From the NCBI GenBank assembly GCA_026985975.1, contig JALSPL010000561.1, forward strand, positions 1 through 6,250: a stretch of DNA of 6,250 nt, written 5' to 3'. Positions 1 through 6,125 of the stretch are shown one piece after another (the stretch's first letter is position 1; every line of letters starts with the position of its first letter). Source of the stretch: Anaerolineae bacterium. GTDB lineage: Bacteria > Chloroflexota > Anaerolineae > J102. Both the position numbers and the translations under genes were made by a program. The notes beneath the pieces are model-generated. The model had not been told where the DNA came from, did no database searches, and saw only the letters and a program-made list of their open reading frames with translations.

Positions 1-6
1 CGGAGC

Positions 7-72
7 CAGTATTCAGTGTTCATTAGTCCCATCATCAACTGATTACTGGTTACTGATTACCGCTTACGGTTC
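7..72. repeat. Degenerate 7-bp tandem repeats
   Basis: Two short runs with a 7-bp period lie directly upstream of the glycosyltransferase gene. Bases 7-27 read CAGTATT, CAGTGTT, CATTAGT. Bases 38-72 read ACTGATT, ACTGGTT, ACTGATT, ACCGCTT, ACGGTTC. The units drift progressively towards the gene, as expected for an old slipped-strand array that is decaying. Bases 28-37 between the runs do not fit the period. Heptanucleotide tandem repeats are known in cyanobacterial and other large bacterial genomes; any role here is unknown. The array may extend upstream of the window. Confidence 0.6.
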
Positions 73-81
73 ACCGCCACT

Positions 82-87
82 GGAGAG
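82..87 (+). promoter_or_regulatory. Shine-Dalgarno for the glycosyltransferase
   Basis: GGAGAG ends three bases before the ATG at 91. It supports this start over later in-frame ATG codons. The spacing is slightly short. Confidence 0.55.
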
Positions 88-90
88 ACC

Positions 91-1542
91 ATGCGATCAT
101 CATCGCGTTGCCCTTCCGCCCGCAGCCTGTGCAATCGATTGCTGATGCTGGGGATTTTGCTGGGGGCCTGGGCCTGGCGGCTGGCCGGGCTGACATCGCA
201 GTCATTGTGGCGGGATGAGGTGGACAGCCTGCGTTTCGCTACGCGAGCGCTGCCCCAGGTGTTGGCCGCGTTCACCCGGCCCGGCGAGAACGGCCCGCTT
301 TTCTATCTGCTGCTGCGGCCCTGGCTGACTTTGGCCGGGCGCAGCGAATTCGCATTGCGCTTCCCCAGCGTCTTGATGGGCGTGCTGGCCATCCCGCTCA
401 TTTTTCTGTGGGGGCGTGCGCTGTTCGGGCGCAGCGCGGGCGCGTGGGGCGGGCTGCTGGCGGCGCTGCTGCTGGCGGTCAACCCTTATCATGTGTGGTA
501 CAGCCAGGAAGCCCGCATGTACGCGCTGGTGGTGGCGATCATTCTGCTCTCTTCCTGGTGGTTCAAGGAGGCGGTCGAGAAAGGAGGCTGGCAGCGCTGG
601 GCGCTGTGGTATCTCTTTGTCAGTCTGGGATTTTACATTCATGTGCTGGCGGTGCTGGCATTGCCCTTGCAAGCGTTCTGGCTGTTGATTGTTCCGGCCT
701 GGCGTCGGCGCTGGAAAAGCGCTCTCGTGGCCATTGCGCTGCTGATTTTGCCCTATCTGCCCCTCATCGGCTGGCAATGGACCCTGCTCACCGATGTCCA
801 TTTTCGCACCGGACACGCCTTCGTTCCCCTGCCGCGGATGCTGCAAACGCTTTTCGTCGTTCAGATTCAGGGCATTCTCGGCGCCCGCGCCTGGACTTTC
901 GCCCCGCCCATTTTTCTGTTGATGAGCGCCTTTTTTCTGTCACCCATCCGCAAAAAAGCTATTGGCATACTGGGGAGTTGGTGGCTGCTGCCGCCGTTGC
1001 TCTTTTTTCTCATCACCCTCATCACCCCGCTGTTCACCGATCGTTACATGATCTGGACGCTGCCGGCGCTGGCGTTGCTATTGACCCTGGGCGGGATGCA
1101 GATCGCCCGGCAGAACCGCTGGGTGGCGGCCATCCTCCTGCTGGGATTGGTTGCTTTTCAACTGCATCAGGGCTGGCGGCAGATGAGCACGCCCATCAAG
1201 CCCGATCTGCGGGCGGCAGCGGCTTATGTGTCGCCCCGCCGCCAACCGGATGAGCTCACCCTTTTTCTGATGCCCTACATCCGTTACACCTATCGCTATT
1301 ATGATCCGGGGGATTACCCCTGGGCCGAGGCCCCCTACGCCAACCGCGAGCCCGACGCCTCACAGATTCCCCAGCATCTGGCTGAGCTCACGGCGGGCTA
1401 TGCGGGCGTGTGGCTGGTGGAAAGCGAGGCCAGTTTCTATGATCAAAATGGCCTCATCCACGCCTGGTTCGATGCAAACGCCGTGTTGGTGGATGAGGCC
1501 CATTTCGCATTGGTGGACGTGTATCACTACGCGTTGCGTTAG
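91..1542 (+). CDS. GT39/ArnT-like multi-pass membrane glycosyltransferase
   Basis: Predicted 483-residue integral membrane glycosyltransferase of the GT-C fold (PMT/ArnT-like, GT39 style). Such enzymes move a sugar from a polyprenyl-phosphate donor to a lipid, glycan or protein outside the membrane. After a first helix (about 16-34) the first outer loop carries SLWRDEV, with the Asp42-Glu43 pair typical of GT-C catalytic loops. A second hallmark is NPYHVWYSQEARMYAL (131-146), the conserved YSQEARMY segment. Many further hydrophobic helices follow (about 93-110, 118-131, 144-157, 172-201, 209-226, 270-284, 292-313, 320-335, 344-357), including a TDRYMIW motif at 316-322. Residues about 370-483 form a soluble tail. 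The length fits the family. The start is supported by GGAGAG. The 3' end overlaps the convergent rseP stop by 4 bp. Donor and acceptor cannot be told from the sequence, so no symbol is given. Confidence 0.9.
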   Translation: MRSSSRCPSARSLCNRLLMLGILLGAWAWRLAGLTSQSLWRDEVDSLRFATRALPQVLAAFTRPGENGPLFYLLLRPWLTLAGRSEFALRFPSVLMGVLAIPLIFLWGRALFGRSAGAWGGLLAALLLAVNPYHVWYSQEARMYALVVAIILLSSWWFKEAVEKGGWQRWALWYLFVSLGFYIHVLAVLALPLQAFWLLIVPAWRRRWKSALVAIALLILPYLPLIGWQWTLLTDVHFRTGHAFVPLPRMLQTLFVVQIQGILGARAWTFAPPIFLLMSAFFLSPIRKKAIGILGSWWLLPPLLFFLITLITPLFTDRYMIWTLPALALLLTLGGMQIARQNRWVAAILLLGLVAFQLHQGWRQMSTPIKPDLRAAAAYVSPRRQPDELTLFLMPYIRYTYRYYDPGDYPWAEAPYANREPDASQIPQHLAELTAGYAGVWLVESEASFYDQNGLIHAWFDANAVLVDEAHFALVDVYHYALR

Positions 1543-2669
1543 CCGCCCGGTATCGGCGGTTTGCCAGCAATCCAGTTGCTGATGTCCATGAAGGTGACGA
1601 TGATCATGAAGCCGATGAGGATGATGAACCCGGCCATGTGCACCAGGGCCTCTTTCTCGGGCGGAATGCGGCGGCGGCTGATCATCTCGGCCAGCGCGAA
1701 CACGATGTGCCCGCCATCCAGGGCGGGAATGGGCAGCAGGTTGAGGATGGCCAGATTGATGCTGAGGAAGGCCGTCAGGTTCAGTAGATCGCGCCAACCC
1801 TGTTGCGCCACTTTGGCTGTGATGCGACCAATGGCCACCAGTCCGCCCACGCCGCCCTCGGGCGCGGGCGCGTTGGGCGAAACGAGGCCGCGAATCAGTT
1901 GCACCAGGCCCGTTGTCATCAGCATGATGGTGTTCCAGGTCTGTTTGACGCCGCCGATGATGGCCTGAACCGGGCCGTAACGAACGATTTCGACATTTTC
2001 ATTGGATTGATAGGGCTGAATTTGCACGCCCGTGGCGCCCTGCCCCGCCGGAATCTCCTCGGGCAAGCGGGGACGCAAAGTGGTCGTCACCTCCTCATCG
2101 CCGCGCCGCACCACCAGCGAAATCTCTTTCCCCGCGTTTTCGTTAATGCTCTGAATGACGGCATCGAGCCCCACAATCTCTTTACCGTCGATGGCAACAA
2201 TGACATCGCCCGGCTGCAGGCCCGCTTGCTGGGCGGGACTGTCGGGAGCGACCGCGATAATCTGCACCGGGGTGGCGTCGGCATTGCCGGTAAAAGTGGG
2301 CACGCCCGCCATCATCAGAATGGCAAAGATCACGACCGCTGTGACCAGATTCATAAACGGGCCCGCCAGCATGACGATGATGCGCCGCCAGGGCGCGACA
2401 TTGGGCAGGGCGTGCGGATCATCCTCATCGCCATCTTCGCCCGCCATGCGCACGAAACCGCCGAAAGGCAGCCAGTTCAGGGTGTATTCCACGCCGCCCC
2501 GCTCGAACAGCTTGACCAGGCGCGGGGGATAACCGAAGCCGAATTCCAGGACGCGTACGCCCATCCATTTGGCGGCCAGAAAATGCCCCAGTTCATGAAT
2601 AAAAATCAAGAATCCCAATACCGGGACGACTGCGAAAATCGCTAACGTTGACAGATGGAAATCGAACAT
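1539..2669 (-). CDS. rseP: RIP zinc metalloprotease RseP (site-2 protease family)
   Basis: Predicted 376-residue membrane-embedded zinc protease (M50B). The family cuts transmembrane segments of substrates such as anti-sigma factors after a first cut by another protease. The first membrane helix carries HELGH (25-29), giving two zinc-binding His and the catalytic Glu. It is followed by the family-typical segment around PFGGFVRMAGE (68-78) with an acidic stretch DGDEDDP. A membrane helix spans about 97-122. A single PDZ domain covers about 128-200, with AGLQPGDVIVAIDG at 149-162. The third zinc ligand lies in NLLPIPALDGGH (310-321, Asp318). A last helix is at about 344-362. All catalytic elements are present and the length is slightly above a minimal one-PDZ form. 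The start matches the usual N-terminal helix, although only a weak, distant purine stretch lies upstream. The substrate is not identifiable; no sigma/anti-sigma pair is in view. Confidence 0.95.
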   Translation of the reverse strand: MFDFHLSTLAIFAVVPVLGFLIFIHELGHFLAAKWMGVRVLEFGFGYPPRLVKLFERGGVEYTLNWLPFGGFVRMAGEDGDEDDPHALPNVAPWRRIIVMLAGPFMNLVTAVVIFAILMMAGVPTFTGNADATPVQIIAVAPDSPAQQAGLQPGDVIVAIDGKEIVGLDAVIQSINENAGKEISLVVRRGDEEVTTTLRPRLPEEIPAGQGATGVQIQPYQSNENVEIVRYGPVQAIIGGVKQTWNTIMLMTTGLVQLIRGLVSPNAPAPEGGVGGLVAIGRITAKVAQQGWRDLLNLTAFLSINLAILNLLPIPALDGGHIVFALAEMISRRRIPPEKEALVHMAGFIILIGFMIIVTFMDISNWIAGKPPIPGG

Positions 2670-2725
2670 AAATTTTTTTCAACACTCTCTTTGATGATTT
2701 GGCGTTTCGGACAGACGCCGTTCGT

Positions 2726-2734
2726 ATTCTATCA
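2726..2734 (-). promoter_or_regulatory. Extended -10 promoter candidate for rseP
   Basis: Read on the minus strand this is TGATAGAAT, matching the extended -10 pattern TGnTATAAT at all but one position. No good -35 hexamer sits at 16-18 bp, which is common for extended -10 promoters. Transcription would begin near 2719, giving a leader of about 50 nt. The leader would start with a small GGCGT/ACGCC stem (2701-2719). Confidence 0.4.
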
Positions 2735-2801
2735 CAGATACGCAAAAACAATCACAACGGTTCCTGACTTCCTGGGGCGGCGAGATGAGTATTGGGTTAA
2801 T

Positions 2802-2865
2802 ATGCGGCCCGGACGCGATCGAGCCCCCGGACATTGCCCGGAGGCCCGATGCGGCTTGGACGAGA
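2802..2865. repeat. 17-bp direct repeats flanking a hairpin
   Basis: Copies at 2802-2818 and 2849-2865 both read ATGCGGCnnGGACGnGA, with 14 of 17 bases identical and 47 bp between starts. They bracket the GC-rich hairpin at 2821-2847. No coding gene occupies this interval. The arrangement could be a small repeat-plus-hairpin unit or a local duplication around the terminator. Confidence 0.45.
2821..2847 (-). terminator. GC-rich stem-loop downstream of the exported repeat protein
   Basis: A 10-bp stem (arms 2821-2830 and 2838-2847) closes a 7-nt loop, starting 21 bp past the stop codon at 2868. In minus-strand RNA all ten positions pair, two of them as G-U. In plus-strand RNA the same positions are A-C mismatches. 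The hairpin therefore fits RNA made in the direction of the upstream gene. No U-tract follows, so it may be a processing or 3'-end protection structure instead of a classical intrinsic terminator. Confidence 0.45.
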
Positions 2866-2867
2866 GA

Positions 2868-3524
2868 TCAATGATGGCGGCGGGGATGACGCGTCATCCC
2901 TTTCTCCACCCATTTGCCAGCGGCGTCGGTGATGCGAGCCAGGATTTCATCCGCCTTTTCCTGCGTCAGCTTGCCATCGGCTACGGCTTTATCAAGATGC
3001 GCCTTTTCGGCCGCGACGATGGCGTCGACCAGGGCCTGGCCCGAACTGTCGTGCGCTTCGGCGATCTGGGCGGGCGTTTGCCCCGAACGCAGCGCCTGAA
3101 CGAAATCTTTTACAGGCATCTGCAGCGTCTCTGCGGAGATTTTGGTCCATCGGCGGACAGCGTTGATTTTGCCGCATTTGTCGGGCCTTTGCGGCATGCC
3201 GTTTTCGATGAATTTTCCGATCAGGGCTTCGCCCTGGGCGTTCCATGTCGCTTGCATGGCGGCCGCCAGATCTTCTTGAGCGACGCCCGCTTCGTCGGCC
3301 AGTTGAGCGGGCGTTTTACCCTGATGCAGCGCCTGCACGAAGTCTTTCGGCGTCATGCCCAGGGTTTGGGCGGCGGCGTCGGTCAGAGCCCGCATCAGCG
3401 TATGAGCGGGATGAGCGGGCGGTTTCGGGCCCGGGCCCTGTTGGGCGAAAGCCGCCAGAGGCATGACTGCCAGCGCCAGGATGACGACCACGGCGCCGAT
3501 GAGAAGTTTGTTGCGTTTTTTCAT
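2868..3524 (-). CDS. Exported protein with two related helical modules (DUF2680-like)
   Basis: Predicted 218-residue exported protein. The N-terminus MKKRNKLLIG plus a hydrophobic core to about residue 24, ending AAFA (24-27), is a standard Sec signal peptide; mature protein would begin QQGPGPKPP. Two related helical modules follow. Module 1 (about 47-113) contains TLGMTPKDFVQALHQGKTPA (54-73). Module 2 (about 128-214) contains TLQMPVKDFVQALRSGQTPA (133-152). Both end in a similar segment, IENGMPQRP and VEKGMTRHP. Module 2 has an extra stretch around LDKAVADGKLTQEKADEILARI (177-198), which resembles small secreted DUF2680-type proteins; module 1 lacks it. The function of such proteins is not established. 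The mature protein has one Cys (117) and His clusters near both ends (HPAH at 38-41, HPRRHH at 213-218). The start is well supported by GAGGTGA. The gene lies 198 bp upstream of rseP on the same strand, with its own hairpin between them. Confidence 0.85.
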   Translation of the reverse strand: MKKRNKLLIGAVVVILALAVMPLAAFAQQGPGPKPPAHPAHTLMRALTDAAAQTLGMTPKDFVQALHQGKTPAQLADEAGVAQEDLAAAMQATWNAQGEALIGKFIENGMPQRPDKCGKINAVRRWTKISAETLQMPVKDFVQALRSGQTPAQIAEAHDSSGQALVDAIVAAEKAHLDKAVADGKLTQEKADEILARITDAAGKWVEKGMTRHPRRHH

Positions 3525-3716
3525 AGTTCACCTCGTGGAATGGATTGAAGAACTTGATACTGTCTTAATCATCCCACGTATTTGTTATGAAAGTTTTATG
3601 GATTGGCGCTAATTTGTAAAATCGAAGGAAACGTTCCATGCCGCTTGCCTCGCCCCATCTCACTTTTGCGCCGCAGCAGCGAGGTGCAACACATCTCTTG
3701 AAGGGGGATATTCACC
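3525..3716. other. Non-coding upstream region of the exported repeat protein
   Basis: No convincing gene lies here. On the minus strand a TTTACA hexamer (3615-3620), with TAAAAC 16 bp downstream (3593-3598), is a weak promoter candidate for the gene starting at 3524. A near-palindrome GGAAACGTTCC sits at 3627-3637. Neither can be confirmed from the sequence alone. Confidence 0.3.
3528..3534 (-). promoter_or_regulatory. Strong Shine-Dalgarno for the exported repeat protein
   Basis: Minus-strand GAGGTGA ends three bases before the ATG at 3524. It is the best ribosome-binding match in the window and fixes the start. Confidence 0.75.
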
Positions 3717-3746
3717 AAAAAAGCCCGCCATCGGCGATGACGGGCT
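3717..3746 (-). terminator. Intrinsic terminator, minus strand
   Basis: Minus-strand RNA forms an 11-position stem: AGCCCG with CGGGCT and GATG with CATC, separated by one mismatch. The loop is 3 nt (3733-3735). Six U residues follow at once (3722 to 3717, the last overlapping the stem base). This is a textbook rho-independent terminator. It lies about 216 bp past the stop of the large surface-protein gene at 3963 and insulates it from the next gene. In plus orientation there is no T-tract. Confidence 0.8.
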
Positions 3747-3793
3747 GAACGCGCCAGTGAAATAGCGAGACGCCTCACAGTTGCTTTAGTAGT

Positions 3794-3957
3794 CGTCTAA
3801 AAATAACTTCCCTTTCTACGTCATTTCGACGAGCGAAGCGAGGAGAAATCTCCCTGGTTGCGAGCTTCTATCCTCTCACAAGGGGATGTCTCGCTTCGCT
3901 TCGACATGACGTAAAAATAGTGTGTTGATTTGGAAAAAGGGAGATAATTTTTAGACG
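3794..3957. repeat. 164-bp nested palindromic element (MITE/REP-like)
   Basis: The element is bounded by inverted repeats of 22 bp (3794-3815 and 3936-3957; 19 of 22 positions match, outermost 11 perfect, CGTCTAAAAAT). Inside are second arms, 3817-3853 and 3882-3913, starting TACGTCAT and ending ATGACGTA, with an AGCGAAGCGAG core. At the centre is a third pair, TTGCGAG (3858-3864) and CTCACAA (3875-3881). An asymmetric bulge of about 20 nt sits at 3914-3935. Either strand could fold into one long hairpin. The core resembles the TCATTTCGA/AGCGAAGCGAG repeats found interspersed in many bacterial genomes. There is no ORF or transposase, and no clear target-site duplication. It starts 5 bp after the stop codon at 3963 and would form part of that gene's 3' untranslated RNA. 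Confidence 0.8.
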
Positions 3958-3962
3958 CTCAC

Positions 3963-5876
3963 TTACAAATCATCATCCGCAGACGGGGGCGGGGGCGGCG
4001 GGGTTGTGTCGGATGACAGGGATTCTGTAGGAGATTCGTCCGGCGAGACAGGCCGCGTCACCGAAATCTCTCCAGCAGTCTCTTCATCTTCCTCCTCGCC
4101 AGACATCCTCCCCCACAAAAGACGGAGCATCAAAACTGCAATGATGAGAATCAGGATAATAATGAAGAAGATGAGGATATACCAGAAGACATTGAGAGCC
4201 GTCTGCCAGAAGGTGGGGGTCACCTTTTCGTTGGCGGTGGCAATGGGAATGGTCTGCTGCTGAACGGGCGTCGGAGCAATGGCAAGGGCTTCTGTGCCCG
4301 GCGAAGGCGTAATCGCAGCAGGCGTAACCGACGCTATCGGAGAGATGAAAATGGCTGTCGGCGTTGTCGTGGCCAAGCTGAGAGTGGGAGAGGGAGGCGT
4401 CGCCGTGGACTGACTGGTTTGCGGCGGCTGCGTCTGCACCCGCGTAGGGGTGGGAGCGGGCCCGCAGACCGTCAGAGAAACATCATCCACATACATGGCC
4501 GCCCGCCCGGCGCCGCCATCATTGAAAACATTGAAGTACACAACCACATCTCTGCCCAGATAGCCCGTGAGATCGATTTCCTTGTGAAGCCATTGCCGAT
4601 GATTTTCATTGGCGCGCCATAGCACTTTGATGGTGCGACCGGTGCGGGCATCCAGCAGAATGGCTTCCTGCGCGTCGCCCGGATCCATATCGGAAAGTGG
4701 ATAATACCAAAATGATAATGTAGCGGTGGTGTAGCCCGAGCCAGGCAGCGACACGCTCTGGCTGATGGATGAATAGGATCGCACATTGGGCCGACTATAA
4801 TCATCGTTGCCCAGACGCACCGACCGTACGCCCGGAGGATGAGCGATGACGCCTGTATAATGTCCGCGCAGTTTCGTGCCTCCAAACACCCAGCCTCCAC
4901 CGGTCTCGAAGCCGCCATTGATCAAGGTTTCATGGCACGCGACGCCCGATGGTGGAATCGTTGGTCCCGGTGGAACCGGCGTGCTGGTAATCGCAATGGG
5001 CGTATTGGTCACGACAAAAGACGTGGCTGTGATATAAGGCGGCTTCGTGGGCGTGGCCGTGACGAAAGGCGGCTTCGTGGGCGTGTTAGTGACCACGATA
5101 GGCGTGGGCGTGGCTGTGACGAAAGGCGGCTTCGTGGGCGTATTGGTGACCACGATGGGCGTGGGCGTGGCTGTGACGAAAGGCGGCTTTGTGGGCGTGG
5201 CCGTGACGAAAGGCGGAGGCGTCGGCGTGGCCGTGGCGAAACTCGGTGTGGCCGTGGGCGTAGGCGTGGCCGGCGTTATCGCGCCGCCATAGCATATTTC
5301 CAACGTCACATCATCAATATACATAGCGGAGACGCCCCCCGCCCCATCATTGAAAACATTGAAATAAATGCCAATGGGCATTCCCATGAAATTGCTGAGA
5401 TCAAATTCCAGGGTCTGCCAGGCCTGGGCATTGCTGATGGAGGTCCAGGCCCGATACAACGGCTGCCCCGTGCTGTTCATGATAATGAGTTCCTGGGCGT
5501 CATCCCCATCATACGGCTGGCTCAGAGGGTAGACGTGCGCCCGCAGCCGCAGGGAACTGCCCATGGGCACATTGACCAATTGCTGCATGGAAGAATAACT
5601 ACGAGTATTGGGCGCGCTCGAAATCCCCAAAAAAATGCTGCGATAGGGGCTGAGATAGCGATCAGTGGCATAATGCGCCCGCGCCGGCGTGTCGCCAAAC
5701 ACCCAGCCCGCATTGGATTCCATATCGCTGTTGACCAGCAAATTGGTGCAAGAGACCGCAGCATTCCCGGCGTGCATTGGCGCAGCCTGCGCAGATGGCG
5801 CGACAGTCGAAATCAAGAATGCCGTCAGCAAAACAACTATCAGCGTCAGAAGGACGCCCCAACGATTCCGTGACAT
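3963..5876 (-). CDS. Membrane-anchored surface protein with two jelly-roll-like domains and Thr-Pro linkers
   Basis: A 637-residue exported protein; I do not recognise a named family. A signal peptide (1-31, ending AQA) is followed by domain A (43-195), a Thr-Pro linker (197-311), domain B (314-471) and a second Pro/Thr/Ser linker (473-553). A strongly hydrophobic helix (about 562-585) comes next, then RLLWGR and an acidic, Ser/Thr-rich tail with six prolines near its end (590-637). This predicts a type I topology with both domains outside. The domains are clearly homologous, sharing GWVFG, RSYSS, PLS, DAQE, YFNVFNDG and AMY(I/V)DDV. The NGGFE start and DDVSL end resemble carbohydrate-binding or galactose-binding-like beta-sandwich modules; binding is inferred only. 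Each domain is bracketed by one Cys at each end (43/195 and 314/471). The ATG at 5876 is chosen because a normal signal peptide begins there; an upstream in-frame GTG at 5921 would add 15 unhelpful residues. No Shine-Dalgarno is visible. Confidence 0.85.
   Translation of the reverse strand: MSRNRWGVLLTLIVVLLTAFLISTVAPSAQAAPMHAGNAAVSCTNLLVNSDMESNAGWVFGDTPARAHYATDRYLSPYRSIFLGISSAPNTRSYSSMQQLVNVPMGSSLRLRAHVYPLSQPYDGDDAQELIIMNSTGQPLYRAWTSISNAQAWQTLEFDLSNFMGMPIGIYFNVFNDGAGGVSAMYIDDVTLEICYGGAITPATPTPTATPSFATATPTPPPFVTATPTKPPFVTATPTPIVVTNTPTKPPFVTATPTPIVVTNTPTKPPFVTATPTKPPYITATSFVVTNTPIAITSTPVPPGPTIPPSGVACHETLINGGFETGGGWVFGGTKLRGHYTGVIAHPPGVRSVRLGNDDYSRPNVRSYSSISQSVSLPGSGYTTATLSFWYYPLSDMDPGDAQEAILLDARTGRTIKVLWRANENHRQWLHKEIDLTGYLGRDVVVYFNVFNDGGAGRAAMYVDDVSLTVCGPAPTPTRVQTQPPQTSQSTATPPSPTLSLATTTPTAIFISPIASVTPAAITPSPGTEALAIAPTPVQQQTIPIATANEKVTPTFWQTALNVFWYILIFFIIILILIIAVLMLRLLWGRMSGEEEDEETAGEISVTRPVSPDESPTESLSSDTTPPPPPPSADDDL
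4998..5222 (-). repeat. 57-bp in-frame tandem repeats encoding the Thr-Pro linker
   Basis: Two full copies (5079-5192) encode the 19-residue unit TKPPFVTATPTPIVVTNTP. They are flanked by shorter 30-bp units encoding ten-residue forms (PPPFVTATP, TKPPFVTATP, TKPPYITATS). Recurrence of the GACGAAAGGCGGC word at 5061, 5118 and 5175 (57 bp apart) and at 5205 (30 bp further) shows the period directly. Both periods are multiples of three, so copy-number change would lengthen or shorten the linker without breaking the frame. The near-identity of the two full copies suggests recent expansion. Confidence 0.85.
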
Positions 5877-5950
5877 GATATAAAAACAAAAATAAAGTGG
5901 GGGAAGGGGACAACTTTTCACATAGTTTACAATAAGTTACACAATTTGAG

Positions 5951-5966
5951 CAATGTCGCGTCATTG
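5951..5966. promoter_or_regulatory. 16-bp palindrome, candidate operator
   Basis: CAATGTCGCGTCATTG is palindromic at 14 of 16 positions. It overlaps the -35 candidate of the minus-strand surface-protein gene, which would suit a repressor site. The regulator is not identifiable. Confidence 0.35.
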
Positions 5967-6021
5967 AGCGGGGGCGTTTCAAAATGGGGGCGCGTTCATG
6001 CGCCTCTTTCCGGCGCACCAA

Positions 6022-6037
6022 GTGCTGTATGCAGCAC
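6022..6037. promoter_or_regulatory. Perfect 6-bp inverted repeat, candidate operator
   Basis: GTGCTG and CAGCAC are separated by TATG, giving a 16-bp dyad in the middle of the divergent intergenic region. It could be a protein-binding site or a small hairpin. No T-tract follows on either strand, so it is not a terminator. Confidence 0.35.
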
Positions 6038-6116
6038 ACAATAACGCCGATTCGCTATATTGGCTGAAATCAATTCAACAAGTGTAAGATTCCCACGCAT
6101 CATCGCCTCTTAAAAG

Positions 6117-6125
6117 TGCTATGAT
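6117..6125 (+). promoter_or_regulatory. Extended -10 element, possible leaderless promoter
   Basis: TGCTATGAT matches TGnTATAAT with one mismatch. Its 3' end is 7 bp before the ATG at 6133, so transcription would start at or within a base of that ATG. No Shine-Dalgarno precedes the ATG, which fits a leaderless message. No good -35 is present at 17 bp. The alternative is that TAAGAT (6085-6090) or another upstream site is the promoter. Confidence 0.4.

Noticed and set aside
202..846. 214-codon minus-strand open frame inside the glycosyltransferase
   Set aside because: Gln/Arg/Pro-rich composition typical of the reverse complement of a GC-rich membrane protein gene.
1803..2645. 280-codon plus-strand open frame inside rseP
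   Set aside because: Antisense to a gene whose catalytic motifs are all intact; no family features of its own.
2655..3548. 297-codon plus-strand open frame across the exported repeat protein
   Set aside because: Antisense to a gene with a signal peptide, internal repeats and a strong Shine-Dalgarno; it also crosses the hairpin and the rseP promoter region.
3596..3778. 60-codon minus-strand open frame with a GTG start
   Set aside because: Arg-rich, no ribosome-binding site, and it runs through the intrinsic terminator hairpin at 3717-3746.
3794..3957. Complete insertion sequence
   Set aside because: There are terminal inverted repeats but no ORF and no detectable target-site duplication in the flanks (left TAGTAGT, right CTCACTT). 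At most it is a non-autonomous element.
4998..5222. CRISPR-like appearance of regularly spaced repeats
   Set aside because: The repeats are contiguous and translate in frame into the Thr-Pro linker; there are no unique spacers and no cas genes.
5047..5292. Glycine/valine repeat open frame on the plus strand
   Set aside because: Another antisense shadow of the 57-bp repeat array.
4839..5873. Long plus-strand open frame (344 codons, Arg/Gly/Asp-rich) opposite the surface-protein gene
   Set aside because: Its composition is simply the complement of the Thr-Pro repeat codons; stop codons are absent because the repeat periods are multiples of three. It has no recognisable domain or start signal.
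5877..5921. GTG start at 5921 extending the surface protein by 15 residues
   Set aside because: The added residues would precede a complete signal peptide, and they overlap the likely transcription start near 5917.
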